Assembly (NCBI RefSeq): GCF_035510375.1
Contig: NZ_DATKHG010000023.1
Length of the DNA stretch: 64,000 bases
Direction: 5' to 3' (one strand)
Origin: Paenibacillus_I sp035510375
GTDB lineage: Bacteria; Bacillota; Bacilli; Paenibacillales; Paenibacillaceae
Part shown: positions 34,880-44,153 of the stretch, one piece after another
Layout of the letters: each line of letters begins with the position of its first letter
Position numbering within the stretch: the stretch's first letter is position 1
Notes under the pieces: generated by a model
Told to the model about the DNA's origin: nothing
Databases searched by the model: none
What the model saw: the letters and a program-made list of their open reading frames with translations, nothing else
Translations under genes and position numbers: made by a program

Positions 34880-35605
34880 ATGAAACAAATCGTTTTTTTC
34901 GGTGCGCCGGACAAAAGCCACCTTCTGCTTGTGTTGGGCAAGCTGCTGACTGCTGCGGGTCTGCGGGTGCTGCATGTCGATTCGACGATCGCACAGTCGG
35001 CGCAGGGATATCTCCCGCAGTCGGATGAACGGACGGGTGCTTTCGTGACCGAATTTGAGGGATTGGACGTCGCTGGCGGCTTTATTACGTACAACCAGTT
35101 GGATCGCTATATGAAGCAAATGGAAGGCAAGTGGCCGCATTACGATGTCATGCTGCTCGATACGGATCATGCCGAGTTTGTCAAAGGCCGGGAGTTGGAG
35201 GCGTTCGCTCATCGCGTTTGGTGCAGCAGCTTCGAAAAATTGGCGCTGCAGAAAAACGCTGAATTGATAAAGCGGCTGTGTCTGGCGGAATCCGCCGCGC
35301 AGCCGCTGCCGTTTTTCAAGCTGCTGTATCCGTTCGTGCAGACCACAATCACCGAGGCGTATATTCATTCGCACTACGAGGATGATCCTGTCCAGTGGCT
35401 GGAACCGGTATTCCGCATTCCGCTCGATGATCGGGATGTATCGGCAACAATTGATAACCAACATCACGCCCGGATCGATGTGCGAAAGCTGTCCGGGGCC
35501 TATATCCAAACGGTATTTTCCATGTCAAGGACGCTGTTCGATATGGACGGGCGAACCGTCAAAACGGCGTTGAAACAGGTCAGGAGGAATCGCCGTGGGA
35601 GTTAA
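34880..35605 (+). CDS. ParA/MinD-like protein with a lost P-loop
   Basis: 241 residues with the fold pattern of a MinD-type ATPase: a first strand QIVFFGAPD, then HVDSTIAQ where Walker B-proximal DxD would be, and MLLDTDHAEF. The glycine-lysine P-loop is missing after the first strand (PDKSHLLL instead of KGGVGKT). It is probably a non-hydrolysing partner of the TadZ-like protein. ATG 34880 follows AAGGAAGGAGG, 14 bases after the CpaB gene. Family assignment is inference from the pattern. Confidence 0.6.
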   Translation: MKQIVFFGAPDKSHLLLVLGKLLTAAGLRVLHVDSTIAQSAQGYLPQSDERTGAFVTEFEGLDVAGGFITYNQLDRYMKQMEGKWPHYDVMLLDTDHAEFVKGRELEAFAHRVWCSSFEKLALQKNAELIKRLCLAESAAQPLPFFKLLYPFVQTTITEAYIHSHYEDDPVQWLEPVFRIPLDDRDVSATIDNQHHARIDVRKLSGAYIQTVFSMSRTLFDMDGRTVKTALKQVRRNRRGS

Positions 35606-36428
35606 CGTTGTTTTCTGGAGTCCGGTGCCGGGACAAACGGGCAACACGACGAACTTGGCGGCCGCCGCCGCGCTGCTTGGTCTTGAATGTTCCTCGCGTT
35701 TGCTGCTGTTCGGCCATTTGCAAAGCCGTCGCGCCGTTATGGAACAGGCGTTTATGAAGCGCAGAACAGAGTCGCGCGAGCCAGGTTTTGCCGCCGATTC
35801 AGGCATTGACGCATTAGCGCGACTTGCTCAAAACGGCAAGCTGTCGCCGGAGATGATTCGGGATTACACGTTGCCGCTGCTTAAGGACCGGCTCGACCTG
35901 CTGCCGGGTTCGAATAAGCCGGACAAAACCTTTATCCCCGGCATGAAAGAAGTGCTTCTGCCGTTGTTGGAATCAGCCAAGCGGTACTACGACCTGATTT
36001 TAATCGACGGCGGCAGCGGTACGGGATCCGGATGGACCCAGGAGCTGCTGAAAAGCGCTGATCTGGTCGTCGTCAGTTTGAATCAAAGCCGCTACGTATG
36101 GGAGCGTTTTTTTCAACAACAAGAATTACTGCTGAATGGAAAAATGCGTCTTCTCGTTGTCGGGCAGTACGATCGGCATTCCCAACATACAGCTAAAAAT
36201 ATCGCCCGACAGCATAGGATGAGCGTCCCGCTCTATCCGGTTCCGCATCTTGCGGCCTTTATGGATGCTTCGCAGGAAGGCCGTGCGATTGATTTCTTGT
36301 TTCGCAACCGCAGCGCATCGCGCGATCATGAAAATCATTTTTTCATGCAATGTGTCCGGGGACTGACCGAAGCCATCATCGAACGGGCCGGAATAAACAA
36401 GCCGTTTTTCGGCGGAAAGGGGGAGTAG
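35595..36428 (+). CDS. MinD/TadZ-like protein with deviant P-loop
   Basis: 277 residues. The first strand and loop read FWSPVPGQTGNTTNLAA, a P-loop-like motif in which the signature lysines are not in their usual places. LILIDGGSG and ADLVVVSLNQS correspond to later MinD motifs. With the two genes before it this makes three MinD-like proteins in one operon. GTG 35595 overlaps the previous gene by 11 bases. Confidence 0.65.
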   Translation: MGVNVVFWSPVPGQTGNTTNLAAAAALLGLECSSRLLLFGHLQSRRAVMEQAFMKRRTESREPGFAADSGIDALARLAQNGKLSPEMIRDYTLPLLKDRLDLLPGSNKPDKTFIPGMKEVLLPLLESAKRYYDLILIDGGSGTGSGWTQELLKSADLVVVSLNQSRYVWERFFQQQELLLNGKMRLLVVGQYDRHSQHTAKNIARQHRMSVPLYPVPHLAAFMDASQEGRAIDFLFRNRSASRDHENHFFMQCVRGLTEAIIERAGINKPFFGGKGE

Positions 36429-36431
36429 CGG

Positions 36432-38303
36432 ATGCTTGGTCTATTGAACGGACTGCTCATCCTTGCGCTTCTTCTGCTATCGGCCTCGCTGTTTTACTTC
36501 CGTATGAGCGGGCGCAAGTTGGAGAAGCCGCCGGAAGAGCGGATCTATTCGATCGACGCAATGACCGATTATGTCAAACAAACGCTGCATGATCTGACGA
36601 GCAGCAACCTGTATGATCTCGGTCTATCCGAAGAGGAGTTCCGGCGTCGGAAAAACAAGCGTGCGGAACTGAAGAAGGCGCTGCGCGGATGCACGTCCGG
36701 GGATATGCGGGACAAGGCGTATGTGAAGCAGTTTTTGGCCGACTTGCTGGTTCAAAACTGCAAATTGGATGAAACGAACATCAATCGGATTATCCCGTTC
36801 GATGATCCATACGAGCTTTCGCCGCAGGATCAATTTGAAATTTTAATGCATCAGTACAAGAAACGCTATCGTCACGATGCGCTCAGCGAACTGATTCACA
36901 AGTACAAGTTGGACCGGCCAAAGCTCGGGATAGAGGATGGTCGCACCGAATCGTACCGGATTACGGCCGAGGAAATCCATGACATTTATAAAAAGGAAGC
37001 AAAGAGGCTGCATTTCGAGGACAAGCTGCATATCGTGGCGCAGCGTATTTACCAGCAATACAAGGGATTTAGCGTCGTCGATGAAATACGGGATATGAAA
37101 ATCGACGGCGTCTCCGGCGGCGTATCCGGTTTGCCGCCTTCCGTATGGGAGGGGGAATGGGAGTTGCAGGCCGATGCGCTGCTGCGCGAAGTTCCGAAGT
37201 CCCACGACAGCGTCTGGATTTTCTACAAAGGAAAATCCATTCATCTTAACTTCCTCTCCTTCGGTTCGGAGAACGAACTGAAGCGGGTCTGTCAGAACAT
37301 CTACAAGCACAATTATCCCGGCCAATTATCGGAAGCGAACGGCTTCAAAGTAAATGAGATGGCAGACGGCTCTCGTGTGGTTGTGCTGCGCCCCCGGTTT
37401 TCAGAATCGTGGGCGTTTTTTGTGCGAAAATTCGATGTGCAAAGCGCCACGCTGGAGCAACTCATACGGGATGATAACGCTCAGCTCCCCATTGGGTTGA
37501 TTGCTTCTCTTGTCAAGGGGGCGCGGATTACCGCTGTCACCGGCGCGCAGGGGAGCGGGAAAACGACTCTGCTGATGGCGATGGTCAAATTCATTTCCGC
37601 CACGTTTACGATTCGGGTGCAGGAGATGAGCTTCGAGCTTCACTTGCGGAAAATTTACAAGGACCGCAATATCCTCAGTTTCCGCGAGACGGAAACCATC
37701 TCAGGGCAGGACGGGCTGGACATCCAGAAAAAGACGGACGGCACCGTGAATATTCTCGGCGAAGTGGCGACTGATCCGGTTGCGGCGTGGATGATCCAGA
37801 TGGCGCAGGTCGCTTCGCTCTTTACGCTCTTTACCCACCATGCCAAAACGTTTCGCGATCTGGTGTACTCGCTCAGGAACTCGCTGTTGAAGACCGGCGT
37901 GTTCACAAACGAAAATGTCGCCGAACAGCAGGTAATCAGCGTCATTAATTTCGACATTCATCTCAAACGCGATGGGAACGGACATCGCTATATCGAGCGG
38001 ATTACCGAATGTGTCCCGGTCGATCAGGAAATGGAGTATCCCGCTCCATACCGAGAGTGCGATAAGCTGGAAGAAAAGATGGCCGCGTTTATGAATACAG
38101 CTGTCGAATATTTCCGGCGTTCCACTGACCGAAAGTTGTACGAAGCCCGAAATGTGGTCGAGTGCCGTGACGGCCGCTATGTGGCCGTGCATCCAATATC
38201 GGAACGAAACGTGCGAGAGATGCAGGAGCATATGTCGGAAGCGGATCGTGCAGCATTTCAAGCGTTTCTGGCGGCGAATTGGGGTGAGCGGGATGGAACT
38301 TAA
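36432..38303 (+). CDS. CpaF/TadA-type secretion ATPase with N-terminal membrane helix
   Basis: 623 residues. Residues 1-24 are a hydrophobic helix (LLNGLLILALLLLSASLFYF), unusual for CpaF, which is normally soluble. The middle region is the CpaF N-domain; the C-terminal RecA-like domain has Walker A GAQGSGKTTLLM, the Asp/Glu-rich box before LGEVATDP, and the His box FTHHAKT. It should power assembly and possibly retraction of the Tad-like pilus as a hexamer. ATG 36432 follows GGGGGAG, 3 bases after the MinD-like gene. Confidence 0.88.
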   Translation: MLGLLNGLLILALLLLSASLFYFRMSGRKLEKPPEERIYSIDAMTDYVKQTLHDLTSSNLYDLGLSEEEFRRRKNKRAELKKALRGCTSGDMRDKAYVKQFLADLLVQNCKLDETNINRIIPFDDPYELSPQDQFEILMHQYKKRYRHDALSELIHKYKLDRPKLGIEDGRTESYRITAEEIHDIYKKEAKRLHFEDKLHIVAQRIYQQYKGFSVVDEIRDMKIDGVSGGVSGLPPSVWEGEWELQADALLREVPKSHDSVWIFYKGKSIHLNFLSFGSENELKRVCQNIYKHNYPGQLSEANGFKVNEMADGSRVVVLRPRFSESWAFFVRKFDVQSATLEQLIRDDNAQLPIGLIASLVKGARITAVTGAQGSGKTTLLMAMVKFISATFTIRVQEMSFELHLRKIYKDRNILSFRETETISGQDGLDIQKKTDGTVNILGEVATDPVAAWMIQMAQVASLFTLFTHHAKTFRDLVYSLRNSLLKTGVFTNENVAEQQVISVINFDIHLKRDGNGHRYIERITECVPVDQEMEYPAPYRECDKLEEKMAAFMNTAVEYFRRSTDRKLYEARNVVECRDGRYVAVHPISERNVREMQEHMSEADRAAFQAFLAANWGERDGT

Positions 38304-40362
38304 ATTGCTGTTCTCCCTCGTGCTTGGCGGGGCGGTCGTGTTTTTCCTTGCCTCCGTCCTCCTATTCAAATGGCTGTCCCGAAAAAATACGGGCGCCGGT
38401 TCAATCCGGGAATACGAGGAACTTCGACTTCCCGGAAAAGCCACGAACAAGCGCGCCGTGCACAGTTTGTTGCAACGTATTTACGCGGCAAACGAACGGG
38501 TTCCTTTGCTTCGCCGATATCTTACGACCATCCGCAAGCGGCTGTCGGCGCTGCAACCGTACGACGAATGGAAGCTGCGGCTGGAGACGATCAAGATTGC
38601 GCTTGCGGCATGGGGCGTCCTGTTTGCTGCCGCCGTTCCAGTTATCCTGTTCATCCGCGACCCGATGACGCTTCTTATGATCGCAACCGGTCTCAGGGCG
38701 CTTCACGGGATGATCGCAGACGTATTCGTTCACCGATTGGAAAACCGGCTGCTCCGCCAGCTTCGCCACTTTATGGCCGATGTGCGGCACCACTATCACC
38801 GGCACGGCATGGTGGAGGAAGCGATCTACGACGCATCAGATGCCGCGCCGTATGAAATGTCTTTGCACGGGCAGGAAGTGTACGCGGCGCTGACCGCCAG
38901 CCATCCGGAAGAAAAACTGGAGCAATATTATGAGGCTGCGCCGAATCGGTTTCTCAAAGGACTGGCCGGCATATCGCATCTGGTCAAAGAATACGGCGAC
39001 AAGACGCTCCAGAACGGGTCGCTCTACTTAAAAGCGCTCGGACGGCTGACGACCGAACTGAATCTGGACATTTTGCGACGGGAGAAGCTGAGCTTCTTGC
39101 TGCAGGGACTGACGGCGATTGCGCTCATCCCGGTTATGTTCACGAAGCCGATTGAAAGCTGGGCGCGAAACTACTTCCCGGCGATGGACGATTTTTACGC
39201 AGGCAAGCTTGGCTGGATCACGAAAATGGTCATCTTGCTGATCATTCTCGGCTCGTATGTGCTGCTTCGCAAAATGCGGGAATTGGACGGTATATACAAA
39301 GCAAGTCGCAAGCCGTGGGAACAGAGGGCTTACGATGTTCCAGGGGTGCGGCGGGTCATCGACCGGATCGTTCCCGAACCCGGCGCGCGCGAAGCCTCCC
39401 GCAGTATCATGCTGCTCAAGGAAACGAACTCGCCGCTCCGATTGGAGTGGTTTTTTGTGCAGCGCGCGGCAATAAGCGCTCTGGCTTTTTTGATGACGCT
39501 CGGATTGTTTGTGACGCTGCACATCGTCTCCAAACACCAACTTCTTTACGCGCCGGTTAAGCCGGACACGATGTTTGGCCGCCTATCGCCGCAGGAAGAA
39601 GCCAAAGGCAGGGAAGCGGCGGCGCTCGACCGCCGGATCATGGCGGATGTGAAAGGGGTGAAAACCAAACTCTCGGAATCGATTTTGACCGAACTGCGAA
39701 AAGACCCGCGGCTTGTACGGAACGAGGCGCAGCTTCGCGCCGCAGCAAAGCGCATCCTGAACAAAATGGATGCGGTGAGCGGCGAGTACCTGAAGTGGTG
39801 GGAGGTGATGCTCGCTTTGTTGATCGGCTGGGGCGGCTACTATGCGCCGGTCGGCGTCTTGTTGTTCCAGCGGCAGATGCGGCATATGGAGATGAAGCAC
39901 GAGGTCGATCAGTTCCATTCGGTGATCGCCATGCTGTCCGAAATGGACCGGATGTCGGTGGAGCATGTACTGGAGTGGATGGAGCGGTTCGCGCTTATTT
40001 TCAAGGCGCCGATTCAGCATTGTTTGCTTCATTATGAGCATGGCGCCGAGCAGGCGCTTGAAGATCTGAAGGAAGAAGCGCCGTTTCTTCCGTTTGTCCG
40101 CACCGTGGAGAAGCTGCAGCTGGCGGTTGAAAAAATTCCGATCCGGCAGGCATTCGATGATTTGGAATCCGAACAAGCTTTTGCCCAGGAGCAGCGCAAG
40201 CAGGATTATGAACGGCTGATCGAAACGAAAGCGGGATGGGGGAAAATGATCGGCTTCGCGCCGATGATGTCCCTTATTTTTGGTTATCTCGTCTTTCCGC
40301 TCGTCTATGTCAGCTTGGATCAAATGTCCGTGTATTACGAGCAAATTCAGCGGATCCAGTAG
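38293..40362 (+). CDS. Fused TadB/TadC-like pilus platform membrane protein
   Basis: About 689 residues. Two similar halves are seen: one with membrane helices near residues 7-25, 100-145, 275-290 and 320-335, and one with helices near 400-420, 510-530 and at the C-terminus (IFGYLVFPLVYVSLDQ). TadB and TadC are separate T2SSF-type proteins in most Tad systems; here one chain probably does both jobs. The overlap of 11 bases with the CpaF gene supports a joint role. The fold assignment is inference. Confidence 0.7.
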   Translation: MELKLLFSLVLGGAVVFFLASVLLFKWLSRKNTGAGSIREYEELRLPGKATNKRAVHSLLQRIYAANERVPLLRRYLTTIRKRLSALQPYDEWKLRLETIKIALAAWGVLFAAAVPVILFIRDPMTLLMIATGLRALHGMIADVFVHRLENRLLRQLRHFMADVRHHYHRHGMVEEAIYDASDAAPYEMSLHGQEVYAALTASHPEEKLEQYYEAAPNRFLKGLAGISHLVKEYGDKTLQNGSLYLKALGRLTTELNLDILRREKLSFLLQGLTAIALIPVMFTKPIESWARNYFPAMDDFYAGKLGWITKMVILLIILGSYVLLRKMRELDGIYKASRKPWEQRAYDVPGVRRVIDRIVPEPGAREASRSIMLLKETNSPLRLEWFFVQRAAISALAFLMTLGLFVTLHIVSKHQLLYAPVKPDTMFGRLSPQEEAKGREAAALDRRIMADVKGVKTKLSESILTELRKDPRLVRNEAQLRAAAKRILNKMDAVSGEYLKWWEVMLALLIGWGGYYAPVGVLLFQRQMRHMEMKHEVDQFHSVIAMLSEMDRMSVEHVLEWMERFALIFKAPIQHCLLHYEHGAEQALEDLKEEAPFLPFVRTVEKLQLAVEKIPIRQAFDDLESEQAFAQEQRKQDYERLIETKAGWGKMIGFAPMMSLIFGYLVFPLVYVSLDQMSVYYEQIQRIQ

Positions 40363-40381
40363 CAACACAATGTTTAGAATC

Positions 40382-40410
40382 AGCCTTTCCTGTTGGAAGG
40401 CTATTTTTTT
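40382..40410 (+). terminator. Terminator between the assembly genes and the pilin-like genes
   Basis: AGCCTTTCC pairs with GGAAGGCT (one bulged base) around TGTT, followed by ATTTTTTT. It stands 38 bases before the next start codon. Confidence 0.75.
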
Positions 40411-40447
40411 ATTCCCCAAAATTATTGTAAAAGGAGAGAAACGATCC

Positions 40448-40927
40448 ATGTCCAACGCACAAAAAGCACTGGTAATGGCCGCAGGCATTTTCCTCGCTAT
40501 TGCCCTTATTACACTGGCGGTTGTATTGTTCATATCCGCCCAGGATTCGACCAAAGCGGCGCAAAGCAACTTCAGCAACATTCAAACCGAGCTGTCGCAA
40601 ACAGCCTTCACCGTCTATGACAATACGCTCGTTTCCGGAAGCCAGGTCGTCAACGCGCTGCGCAAGTTCAGCGATCAGGATCAATTCGGCATTCAAATCG
40701 TGACGGGGAAAAATCCGGCGGGACAATGGTACGGCAAGGTAATCAATACGGGCGTTCCGATGGACAGCGTTACGTACGGTTCCGTTGTCGGTCCGGCCCC
40801 CGGACGGCTCGATCAGACGATGGATGAAGCGGACATCAACTATGTCAATCCGAGCGGCAAGTTCCGGGCTCAGCTTGTGAAGGACAGCAGCAACGTGATT
40901 CGCGGCATTGTGTTCCGTCAGCAATAA
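40448..40927 (+). CDS. Pilin-like membrane-anchored protein (candidate major subunit)
   Basis: 159 residues. A short cytosolic start (MSNAQKA) precedes one long hydrophobic helix (residues 8-30), then a soluble domain (QNFSN-type helix, QIVTGKNPAGQWYGKVINTG). No type IV prepilin cleavage site with conserved Gly and Glu+5 is evident, so processing is uncertain. AAAGGAGAGAAACG precedes ATG 40448. It is the first gene after the terminator, the place of the major subunit in Flp loci. Confidence 0.65.
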   Translation: MSNAQKALVMAAGIFLAIALITLAVVLFISAQDSTKAAQSNFSNIQTELSQTAFTVYDNTLVSGSQVVNALRKFSDQDQFGIQIVTGKNPAGQWYGKVINTGVPMDSVTYGSVVGPAPGRLDQTMDEADINYVNPSGKFRAQLVKDSSNVIRGIVFRQQ

Positions 40928-40937
40928 GAAACAGGGT

Positions 40938-40974
40938 GAATCTGCCCCCGCGCTTATGCGCGGCGGGCAGGTTC
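40938..40974 (+). other. Long stem-loop between pilin-like genes
   Basis: GAATCTGCCCCCGCGC and GCGCGGCGGGCAGGTTC form a nearly perfect 16-pair stem around TTAT. No T run follows, so it is more likely a stability or processing hairpin than a terminator. Confidence 0.65.
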
Positions 40975-40999
40975 GCTGTAAAGAGAGGAGGACGAGCGC

Positions 41000-41401
41000 A
41001 TGAGCCATTCCGTGCGAACGATGATCGACATGAGCTTTGCTTGTCTCGTTTTTGTGATGGCGGCCACGGTCGGGTTGCTGCTGTTTCAAAGCGGCGCGGC
41101 TGTGCTGGAGACGACTTATGTGTCGGGAAAAGCGCAGGATCGCAGCGTAAAACCGACGCTTTCCCCGATAGCCGGAGACGGCAGCGTGTCCGGTGCGGAA
41201 GTTTTGCAGACGATCGCCCATATCGCGGATATCGGAACGGAGATCGCAGTAGATGGGGTCAACTATGCCCCGACAATGGAACGGGAAGAAATCGCTGCTT
41301 CAGCTGTTCGAGTGAATGGCCGCTTTACTCCTGTGTATGAACGCGGTCGGGATGGGCAGTTGCAGCGAATCGTCTTTGTATCGCGCGGAGGTGTGCGATG
41401 A
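41000..41401 (+). CDS. Pilin-like minor protein 2
   Basis: 133 residues with one N-terminal hydrophobic helix (MSFACLVFVMAATVGLLLFQ) and a short soluble part (ILQT-like EVLQTIAHIADIGTEIAV, QRIVFVSRGG). The N-terminus MSHSVRTMID resembles that of TadE-type proteins. ATG 41000 follows AGAGAGGAGGACG. Confidence 0.6.
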   Translation: MSHSVRTMIDMSFACLVFVMAATVGLLLFQSGAAVLETTYVSGKAQDRSVKPTLSPIAGDGSVSGAEVLQTIAHIADIGTEIAVDGVNYAPTMEREEIAASAVRVNGRFTPVYERGRDGQLQRIVFVSRGGVR

Positions 41402-41946
41402 ATAGTTTTTCCAAGGTATTTGCCATTCTTATTTCCATTTTGCTTTTGTACGTCTTCCCGATTTCTGCCACGTTCAACCAGCAGGATGACGTATCGGAGC
41501 TGGTTGCGCTGCGGGCAACGACTTCGTTTGTCGATGCGGTCAGGGACAAGGGATTCATTACCCCGACCATGTATAACGACTTCTTGCAAGCGATACATGC
41601 GACGGGCAATACGTTTGATGTGCAGATGGAACACGGGCAAAAGCGTTACATTCCGGTGTATGACGATCCGGCGCGTCCGGATACGTTTCGGAACGATTAC
41701 ACTGTTCAATATGATAAGTTTTACAACGCACAAATTTTGCCGGTGCTGTTCCCGGACAGCGCTGCGGGCAAGGACGATCCGAAACGCCGCTACAAGTTGC
41801 AGGCGGGCGATACGTTTTATGTGGTTGTAAAGAATACGAACCGGACTAACGGTACAATCCTTCATGATTTTCTGAATAACGCCAGCAGCCCTCAAGAAAA
41901 AATCTTCATTCCCTACGGAGGCGTTGTCCGAAATGAAGATGATTAA
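41398..41946 (+). CDS. Pilin-like minor protein 3
   Basis: 182 residues. A hydrophobic N-terminus (VFAILISILLLYVFPISA) could be an anchor or signal peptide, followed by QQDDVSELVALRATTSFVDAV and a beta-rich domain. ATG 41398 overlaps the stop of the preceding gene (ATGA). Confidence 0.6.
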   Translation: MNSFSKVFAILISILLLYVFPISATFNQQDDVSELVALRATTSFVDAVRDKGFITPTMYNDFLQAIHATGNTFDVQMEHGQKRYIPVYDDPARPDTFRNDYTVQYDKFYNAQILPVLFPDSAAGKDDPKRRYKLQAGDTFYVVVKNTNRTNGTILHDFLNNASSPQEKIFIPYGGVVRNEDD

Positions 41947-42913
41947 CTGGGCGATTGTAGGGGTATTGATTCTGCTTCCTTTTTATGTGATCAATCGGAC
42001 GGATACCGAGACGCAGCGGCGGATGATGATTTCGGAGCTGCGCTATGATGCAGCGCTGGATACGGCGGTGGACGATGCGGCGCAAGCGCTGCTTATCAAT
42101 GTCGACCAGCGGCAGGAAGCCAGGTATGAATCGGCCAAACGGGTGCGGGTGAACAAGGAGGAAGCCATCGATTCGTTTTACCGGACGCTGTACATGAACT
42201 TCGGCATCGCGGAAGATACGATTGCCCAAGGCGTGTTGAACCGCTATATTCCGGCGGTAATCGTCATAGGCTATGACGGGTTTTGGGTGTACGCCGAAGA
42301 AGAGTTTGCCAACGCGGCCGGCGAAACGGAAATACGCCCGGTGTGGGGGCCGAAGAAGCCATACGCTTATGCCGATACACTGGGGAACAGCGTGTCTTTT
42401 ACGCTGGATGATTATGTGACTGCGTACGAAGCCGGAAGCCGGACATGGCGAGAGGGGTTCCGGTCGGAAATCCAAATAACGACCGCAATTCCGCTTTTGC
42501 GCGATGCGGAAGTATTCGAACAGGTGCGGCGCAGCACGATTGTAAACGCCATCCAGAATGAGCTCGCGTTCCGAATTAACCGGCACAACCAATACGCATC
42601 GCGGTATGGGATCTCATACACATTTACGCTGCCGACAATCAGCGACGAAGAATGGAACAATACGGTGAACGATGTCGGCGTCATGGCGTTTGTCCAGGGC
42701 ATTCCAATGGGACGCAAAACGTATAACAACTATGCGCTGGGCGGCAGCCGGGTATTGAAAAAGCCGGTGATTATCGGGGCGGTTAAAGAAGGCAAAAAGG
42801 TGTATTACCGCAGTGCCTGTGCTTTCCCATACCCGGTAGAAGAAACGTTTGCCAGTGAAAAAGAAGCTTCACAAAAAGGGTATATGCCGCTGCCATGCAG
42901 CAACGATCCCTGA
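41933..42913 (+). CDS. Pilin-like minor protein 4
   Basis: About 326 residues. One N-terminal membrane helix (INWAIVGVLILLPFYVI), then a helix-rich stalk (ELRYDAALDTAVDDAAQALL) and a large domain, ending in two conserved Cys (RSACAFPYPVEE, PLPCSNDP). The size and anchor resemble large minor Tad pseudopilins. ATG 41933 is 11 bases from GGAGG; TTG 41924 is an alternative. It overlaps the previous gene. Confidence 0.6.
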   Translation: MKMINWAIVGVLILLPFYVINRTDTETQRRMMISELRYDAALDTAVDDAAQALLINVDQRQEARYESAKRVRVNKEEAIDSFYRTLYMNFGIAEDTIAQGVLNRYIPAVIVIGYDGFWVYAEEEFANAAGETEIRPVWGPKKPYAYADTLGNSVSFTLDDYVTAYEAGSRTWREGFRSEIQITTAIPLLRDAEVFEQVRRSTIVNAIQNELAFRINRHNQYASRYGISYTFTLPTISDEEWNNTVNDVGVMAFVQGIPMGRKTYNNYALGGSRVLKKPVIIGAVKEGKKVYYRSACAFPYPVEETFASEKEASQKGYMPLPCSNDP

Positions 42914-43044
42914 TTCATCCCTGATAAATCGAAATTCATTTTCGCAGGGGTGGACAGGTGGGCACAGGGATTATATCATGGAGGCACAACGTCGATAATT
43001 TCCTGATATTCTCAATAATTCTCGAATAAAGGAGTGAACCGAGC

Positions 43045-44151
43045 GTGAAAAAATGGGTATGCGCAAGCTTGGCGTTGATGATGTTATTTGGACTTATGAC
43101 CGGGATTTCCAAAGCGGCGGCAAACGCGCCAACGTTTGTCAGCGTCGTCATGGACGGACAAAAGATCTGGTTTCCCGATGCGCAGGCATTTGTTGATGAA
43201 AACAACCGGACACTCGTTCCGGTCCGCTTTGTCGCTGAAAAGATGAATGCCAAAGTGGGTTGGCAATCGGAGACGATGACGGTGCCGATCGAGCGAGGCG
43301 ACCAGCAAATCCAGCTGACGATCGGTGAAAACAAAGTGATTGTCAATGGCAAAGAGGCGGCTTTTGACACGCAGGCGATTATGAGCGGAGGCAGAACATT
43401 CGTCCCGCTGCGGTTTGTAAGCGAGGTGCTGGGTGCGGAAGTCAAGTGGGACGGTTCGACATCGACCGTATTTATCTCAACAAAAGAAGATGCCGAGGCG
43501 AAGTATGACCAATGGGGCCGCCTGATGCGTACAACGGACCTCCCGAAAAACGCGAAGGATTATCCGTATATTTTAGATGATATGCCGAATGAGATGTATG
43601 AGTTGGGCTATCCGTATTCCAATCCTGAGCGAAGCAAAGTTTCTGCTGTTCTGTACGAAACCATTCCAGAATATAACAAGCGAAATGTAGATATTTGGAT
43701 GAACCGTCTTAAAGATTTCGGTGCGCTGTGGCTGAATGTGGACTACAAGACCATCGACGATAACTGGGCACAGGCTCTTTTCGCTACGAAAATGCAAAAT
43801 TCCAATGCGGAGTTGAAGTATATCCAACGCTATGTAGATTGGGTAAAGGAAAATAAAATTCAAATAGAAGGATACCTTGATCCAGAGCCTTCCATGATAT
43901 TTAACGATGGCTTCGGAGCAGACTATGTACGGTCAAAGTTTCGCATTAAATTTAATTCTTTTAAGGAAAGCAAGGATTTACTTTATGATACATGGTTTCC
44001 GAGTGACGAGACCTTTGATAAAAATGAGTGGTATGAAGGGGTTGCGGACATAAAAATGGGAACGAACGTAGGGGGAGACTGGGGAAGTACGTTAAAGGTT
44101 GCTCCCAGCGCCAGCTTATTCTATAACCACTTGATTAAGAAGGTGGAATAG
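43045..44151 (+). CDS. Secreted stalk-domain (copper amine oxidase N-like) protein
   Basis: 368 residues with a signal peptide (ALMMLFGLMTGISKAAA). Residues 30-150 hold two stalk repeats: LVPVRFVAEKMNAKVGW and FVPLRFVSEVLGAEVKW, the hallmark of the Paenibacillus/Clostridium stalk domain that binds cell wall or forms extracellular scaffolds. The remaining 210 residues are unassigned. GTG 43045 follows AAAGGAGTGAA. It is followed after 2 bases by the giant protein gene, so they probably act together on the cell surface. Confidence 0.78.
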   Translation: MKKWVCASLALMMLFGLMTGISKAAANAPTFVSVVMDGQKIWFPDAQAFVDENNRTLVPVRFVAEKMNAKVGWQSETMTVPIERGDQQIQLTIGENKVIVNGKEAAFDTQAIMSGGRTFVPLRFVSEVLGAEVKWDGSTSTVFISTKEDAEAKYDQWGRLMRTTDLPKNAKDYPYILDDMPNEMYELGYPYSNPERSKVSAVLYETIPEYNKRNVDIWMNRLKDFGALWLNVDYKTIDDNWAQALFATKMQNSNAELKYIQRYVDWVKENKIQIEGYLDPEPSMIFNDGFGADYVRSKFRIKFNSFKESKDLLYDTWFPSDETFDKNEWYEGVADIKMGTNVGGDWGSTLKVAPSASLFYNHLIKKVE

Positions 44152-44153
44152 GA

